From the NCBI GenBank assembly GCA_035699745.1, contig DASSPH010000069.1:62001-126000 (forward strand): 64,000 nucleotides of DNA, read 5' to 3'. Under the pieces are notes generated by a model, which worked only from the letters and a program-made list of their open reading frames with translations, made no database searches and had not been told where the DNA came from. Origin of the DNA: Vicinamibacterales bacterium. Its GTDB lineage: Bacteria; Acidobacteriota; Vicinamibacteria; Vicinamibacterales; 2-12-FULL-66-21. Numbering within the stretch: the first letter of the stretch is position 1; the number at the start of each line of letters is the position of its first letter. Position numbers and translations under genes: made by a program. Positions 60,201 to 64,000 of the stretch are shown one piece after another.

Positions 60201-62453
60201 CTACTTCATATCCTGGCTGAGGCGCACCGGCGCCTTGAGCGTGACCGAGACGGCCTGGCGCTTTTCGCCAAGCTGCGGATGACGGAAGACGATTTCGTGG
60301 GGGCCGATCGAGATCGGCAGGTTGCCGATCGGCGTCTCGCCGGCGCGGCGGCCATCGATCCACACCTCGGCCCAGGGAGCGGCGTTGATGTTGATCACCC
60401 CCATCGGCATCTCGACGCTCACCGCCGCGGTCTTGCCCGGGGCGACCTGGATGACCCGCGTCGCGCTGTAGCCGAGCGTGTCGTTCGTGAGTTCGATCTC
60501 GTGGCGTCCGGCCGCCATCATGATGCGGTCGGAATCGGTCGTGCCGATCAGGCGGCCGTTCTGGCGGATCTCGATCGCCACCGGCGCCTTGACGGACAGC
60601 CAGCCGCTCACCGGTCCGGCCGAGGCGGTCGACACGGGCGCGAGCACCGACGAGGTGACACCGGCCTGAATGACGACGCGCTGCTTCACCGGCGCGCCGC
60701 CGTCCGCCTGGAGCACGACTTCGTGCTCGCCCGGCGCGAGGTCAGCGACGCTCACCGGCGCAACGCCGTGATCCACGCCGTCGACCGTCACGCGGGCGCC
60801 CGCCGGATCCGACTGCACCAGCAGGCTGCCGGACGACGGCGTCTCGGGCAGCTCGAGATACTGCGACGCTTCCGCTCCCGCGGTTACCGTCACCGGGATG
60901 ACGCGGGGCACGCCGCGGCCGCGCAGCTCCACGATGTGCGAGCCGGCCGAGAGCGACAGGCGCGCCGGCGTGTTGCCGCGCGACACGCCGTCCACGAACA
61001 CCGCGACGCCTGGAGGATTCGTCTGCACGGACAGCGTGCCCAGCGTCGGCGCCGCAGGCTGGCGGTACGCGCGCATCGCGATGACGCCGCCTTCCACCAT
61101 GGCGACGGCGATCAGACCGATCACGGCGATGCGGCGCCAGCCGGCGAAGCGCGTCCGCGCCGGCGGGAGCACCAGCTCCCTGTGCACTTCCGTCGACGGC
61201 GGCGGCTCGAAGTCCTTCAGGAGCTCGGTGATGTCCCGCGGCGGGGACGGCGGCGCCGGTGGCACGTACGGCGCGCGTGACGGCGCGGGCGCACGCACGG
61301 GCTCGGGTGCGCTCGAATCGAGCGCGAGCGGCACACGCGCCGGCGGCTCGCTCGCGGCCGGTATGACAGGCGCCGGCGGCGCGACGGACACTGGCGGCGC
61401 TGGCGGCGGCGGCGCCGGGGTGGCGGCAATGCGGACCGGTTCGGCGGCGGCAATCGGCTCCGGGGCGGGCGGGGCCGGCGGCTTCGGCGCGGCCGCGGGC
61501 GCCGGGATCGCAGGCGCGACCACGGCCGCGGCGACCGCCAGCGGCGCCGTCGGCTCGAGCATCGCCGCGATGTAACGCGACAGGAAGGTCTCGAGCGCCA
61601 CCGGCGCGGCGACGAACCCGGAGTCGTCCGACAGCGCGTCCTCGAGCGCGACCTGCGCTTCGGTCGCCGACATGAAGCCCTGTCGCGGATCGAGCTGCAG
61701 CGCGCGCGCGATCCAGGTGTGCAGCGCGGCGGGCAGCGGCTGATCGTCGGCGCCGGTCGAGCGCGCGCGGGCGTCGTTCAGCAACTGGCCGACGCGGTGC
61801 GGGTACTCGTCGGCTGCGATCGGCCGGCCGAGCACGAGCGCGAGCGCGACGAGGCCGATGGCGGTGACGTCGGCGCGATGATCGAAGCGGCAGGCGCCGA
61901 CCGTGGGCGGCATCGCCACCCGCAGCTCGCTCCACAACCGCTCGCGGTTGAACTGCAGCTGCTCGACCGCGGATCCGAGCACGTGCTCGACGACGACCAG
62001 GCGGGCCCGCGGCGTGACGATCAGACGTTCGGGGCTGATCAGACCGTGCGCCACGTCGCGCGCGTTCTCGTGCAGGAGCGCGAGCGAGGGCACGAGCTGC
62101 CGCAGCAGGCACAGCGCCGCGCTCAAGTCGAGCTGCAGCCGGCGCTCCTGCGCGACGCGGAGAATCTCCGAGAGGCGGACCCCCTCGACGTGATCCGAGA
62201 CGATCGCGAGCCCCGAGGGATGGCGGTCGATGCGGCGCACGCGTGCGTAGTAGGCGTGGCGGAAGTTCGCCAGCCGCGCGGCGCGCTCGCGGAGCGCGAA
62301 CTCGAACGACGGCACCGCGAGCAGCTGCGGCCGGATGCGCAGGATCTGCAACAGGTCGCCGGTCGCGGCATCCACCGCGACGACGCGGTCGCCGAGACCG
62401 TCGGAGAAGAGAGGCGCTTCGGGATGCTCGGCCGCCGCAGGGAGGGGTGTCAT
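60201..62453 (-). CDS. Pseudokinase with PEGA repeats
   Basis: Membrane protein of 750 aa. The N-terminal 280 residues have a protein-kinase fold without catalytic residues: HRDLKPxN is replaced by HGLISPERL (136-144) and DFG by the segment VVEHVLG (154-160), and no glycine loop or catalytic Lys is visible. A Pro/Ala-rich linker (about 300-415), a transmembrane helix (IAVIGLIAVAMVEGGVIA, about 435-452) and at least three PEGA domains follow (PGVAVFVDGVSRGNTPARL, PAGARVTVDGVDHGVAPVSV, WAEVWIDGRRAGETPIGNL). GAGGAG precedes ATG 62453. First gene of the operon with the TPR-TonB gene. Confidence 0.88.
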   Translation of the reverse strand: MTPLPAAAEHPEAPLFSDGLGDRVVAVDAATGDLLQILRIRPQLLAVPSFEFALRERAARLANFRHAYYARVRRIDRHPSGLAIVSDHVEGVRLSEILRVAQERRLQLDLSAALCLLRQLVPSLALLHENARDVAHGLISPERLIVTPRARLVVVEHVLGSAVEQLQFNRERLWSELRVAMPPTVGACRFDHRADVTAIGLVALALVLGRPIAADEYPHRVGQLLNDARARSTGADDQPLPAALHTWIARALQLDPRQGFMSATEAQVALEDALSDDSGFVAAPVALETFLSRYIAAMLEPTAPLAVAAAVVAPAIPAPAAAPKPPAPPAPEPIAAAEPVRIAATPAPPPPAPPVSVAPPAPVIPAASEPPARVPLALDSSAPEPVRAPAPSRAPYVPPAPPSPPRDITELLKDFEPPPSTEVHRELVLPPARTRFAGWRRIAVIGLIAVAMVEGGVIAMRAYRQPAAPTLGTLSVQTNPPGVAVFVDGVSRGNTPARLSLSAGSHIVELRGRGVPRVIPVTVTAGAEASQYLELPETPSSGSLLVQSDPAGARVTVDGVDHGVAPVSVADLAPGEHEVVLQADGGAPVKQRVVIQAGVTSSVLAPVSTASAGPVSGWLSVKAPVAIEIRQNGRLIGTTDSDRIMMAAGRHEIELTNDTLGYSATRVIQVAPGKTAAVSVEMPMGVININAAPWAEVWIDGRRAGETPIGNLPISIGPHEIVFRHPQLGEKRQAVSVTLKAPVRLSQDMK

Positions 62454-62491
62454 GGCTCCTCGATCCTTAGATCAATGGTCCATGGGCGTGC

Positions 62492-62507
62492 TGCAACCGC
62501 GGGACCA
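62492..62507 (-). promoter_or_regulatory. Weak sigma-54-like promoter candidate
   Basis: TGGTCCCGCGGTTGCA on the minus strand, GG-N10-GC with a perfect TTGCA -12 part but a poor -24 part (9 of 12 defined positions). It is 38 bases before the ATG at 62453. The remaining 150 bases to the divergent M28 gene show no other clear signal. Confidence 0.35.
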
Positions 62508-62662
62508 CGGCGCAAAGCCGTGCCAGATGCCCGCAACTCTCAGGAGGAATGGCGGTTGGCGGGCCGGCCAACGGATTGGCCGGAGGTCCGCCGTTTACAA
62601 CCTCGGTGGGTGCTTTGCGTTTCTGTAATCGAAGTTCCGATATGCTTTCGCGCGGAGGATTC

Positions 62663-64000
62663 ATGAGGAAAACCGTCATTGCTCTCGCGGTGTGCGCTGC
62701 CGCGGCGGCGCTCCCGCTCGGCGCCGCGGGCGAGAAAATCGATTACGAAGCGCTCGGCAAGATCAAGGCCCAGGGGCTCTCGCCGCAATCATCCCAGGTC
62801 ATGGAGATCTCCAGCTGGCTGACCGACGTGCACGGCCCGCGGCTCACCGGATCGCCCGCCATTCACAAGGCGGGTGAATGGGCGGCCGCCAGGCTGAAAG
62901 AGTGGGGGTTGACCAACGTCGCGCTGGAGCCGTGGGTGGATCGCAGCAGCTTCACCAATGGCTGGACCAACGACAAGTTCTACATGGCAGCCGTCAGCCC
63001 GCAGGCGTTTCCGATCCCCGGCACGCCGACCGCCTGGACGCCGGGCACCAGCGGACTGGTGCGCGGCGAGGTCGCGCTCGTCCCGGAAACGACGCCGGAG
63101 GACCTGAAGAAGCACGCCGGCCAGCTCAAGGGCAAGTGGATCCTGACGCAGGCGCCGCCCGACGTACCCGCATTCTGGACGCCGCAGGCGTCGCGCCAGA
63201 CGGCGGAAGAACTGCAGCGCCTCGAGCTCGCGACGAATCCGGGTCCCGAGTTCGGCCAGCCGAATCCGGCGGCGGCGGGGCGCGGGCAGTTCGGCGGCCG
63301 CGGCGGCGGTCAGGCCGGCGCGCCGTTCAACCGCAACGAGTGGTTCAAGACTGAAGGGGCGGCAGGCCTGCTGGCGACGGCGCCGCGCGGCCACGGCGTG
63401 TACACGATCGGCGGCGGCGATCGCAGTGCCGACGCGGCGACGCAGCTGCCGCGCATCACCATCCCGGCGGAGCAGTACGGCCGCCTGGCGCGCCTGGTGA
63501 TGAAGAACCTGCCGGTGACGATCGAGGTGGACGTCAAGAACACGTATCACCCCAATCCGCCGATGTTCAACGTCGTCGGCGAGATCCGCGGCACCGACAG
63601 GGCGGACGAAGTGGTGATGCTCGGCGCGCACTTCGACTCCTGGCATGCGTCCACCGGCGCCACCGACAACGCCGCCGGCTCGGCCGCGATGATGGAGGCG
63701 ATGCGGATCCTGAAGCAGAGCGGCGTCACGCTGCGCCGCACCGTGCGGATCGGGCTGTGGACGGGCGAGGAGCAGGGACTGATCGGCTCGCGTGATTACG
63801 TCCGCGCGCATTTCGGCAGCTGCAACGATCCAGTCGGCGGGCGCGGATCCGGCTCCGCTCCTGCCGGAGCTGCGGCGGCATCGCCCCCCGCGGGACAACG
63901 TGGCGCGGGCCGGGCGGACCAGGCGCCGGGAGCGCAGCCGCAAGCGGCCGCACCCCAGCGCGGCGGCGGGGGACGCGGCGGGTGCCAGACCGGCTACACG
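62663..64000 (+). CDS. M28 family zinc aminopeptidase, exported (3' truncated by window)
   Basis: First 446 residues of a secreted metallopeptidase that continues beyond the window. ATG 62663 follows GGAGGA, and a signal peptide is clear (KTVIALAVCAAAAALPLGAAG). Conserved elements are LTDVHGPRLTGSP (about 53-65), zinc-ligand motifs HFDSWHASTGATDNAAGSA (about 322-340), and TGEEQGLIGSRDYV (about 368-381) with the catalytic Glu. A PA-like insert lies between. A Gly/Ala/Pro-rich segment with RGSGSAPAG begins about 395 and runs to the window edge. Divergent from the pseudokinase gene. Confidence 0.9.
   Translation, partial: MRKTVIALAVCAAAAALPLGAAGEKIDYEALGKIKAQGLSPQSSQVMEISSWLTDVHGPRLTGSPAIHKAGEWAAARLKEWGLTNVALEPWVDRSSFTNGWTNDKFYMAAVSPQAFPIPGTPTAWTPGTSGLVRGEVALVPETTPEDLKKHAGQLKGKWILTQAPPDVPAFWTPQASRQTAEELQRLELATNPGPEFGQPNPAAAGRGQFGGRGGGQAGAPFNRNEWFKTEGAAGLLATAPRGHGVYTIGGGDRSADAATQLPRITIPAEQYGRLARLVMKNLPVTIEVDVKNTYHPNPPMFNVVGEIRGTDRADEVVMLGAHFDSWHASTGATDNAAGSAAMMEAMRILKQSGVTLRRTVRIGLWTGEEQGLIGSRDYVRAHFGSCNDPVGGRGSGSAPAGAAAASPPAGQRGAGRADQAPGAQPQAAAPQRGGGGRGGCQTGYT

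Overview
The window is very GC-rich, densely coded chromosomal DNA. It most likely comes from an Acidobacteriota genome, probably class Vicinamibacteria. This is inferred from family content: duplicated orphan permeases (ADOP) paired with PadR regulators, two proteins of the acidobacterial VWFA-related type, TonB receptors with N-terminal carboxypeptidase-regulatory domains, a kinase-TPR fusion, and many secreted peptidases. I saw no rRNA, tRNA, CRISPR array, transposase or prophage. No gene-free stretch exceeds about 210 bases.

Layout. 1-3064: 3' part of a large TonB-dependent receptor, followed by a hairpin built of 8-bp repeats. 3192-4400: dicarboxylate symporter. 4439-15175 (minus): a long co-directional run, read in transcription order as sensor kinase, response regulator, TonB receptor, FGE-like protein, Gfo/Idh/MocA oxidoreductase, a repeat element, ApbE, NagB-type deaminase and UPF0182 membrane protein. 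The first four overlap or nearly touch. 15292-16824: AAA ATPase with a ClpX-type zinc finger. 16831-23206 (minus): two PadR/ADOP modules. 23293-28007 (minus): VWFA-TPR protein and sodium:solute symporter. 28031-31591: phosphodiester glycosidase and Ser/Thr kinase-TPR. 31625-37994: a very long multicopper oxidase divergent from a TonB receptor-pssA pair, then a lipoprotein. 38200-42875 (minus): S9 and M20 peptidases. 42926-47350: zinc-ribbon membrane protein, serine hydrolase, M20D amidohydrolase (minus) and a VWFA protein. 47516-50205 (minus): zinc-ribbon protein, alpha/beta hydrolase and an AhpD-like protein. 50321-54935 (minus): desaturase, serC, serA, DUF1015. 54980-62453 (minus): M23 peptidase, two paralogous membrane proteins with a degenerate kinase-like domain, a TPR-TonB protein and a pseudokinase-PEGA protein. 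62663-64000: 5' part of an M28 peptidase.

The most notable item is the AhpD-like gene at 47516-48109. An in-frame TGA occupies the second redox position of its CxxC motif. The AhpD glutamate and histidine are conserved at the right spacing, and a small hairpin sits at bacterial SECIS distance downstream. I read it as a selenoprotein of 197 aa that ordinary gene calling would cut in two. The selenocysteine machinery is not in this window.

Other items of interest are: two paralogous genes (and perhaps a third) with -24/-12 (sigma-54-like) sequences upstream; twin convergent terminators sharing one palindrome; a repeat element that supplies the N-terminus of the ApbE signal peptide; and the ClpX-finger/AAA fusion. 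Functions are assigned from motifs read by eye; no database search was run.
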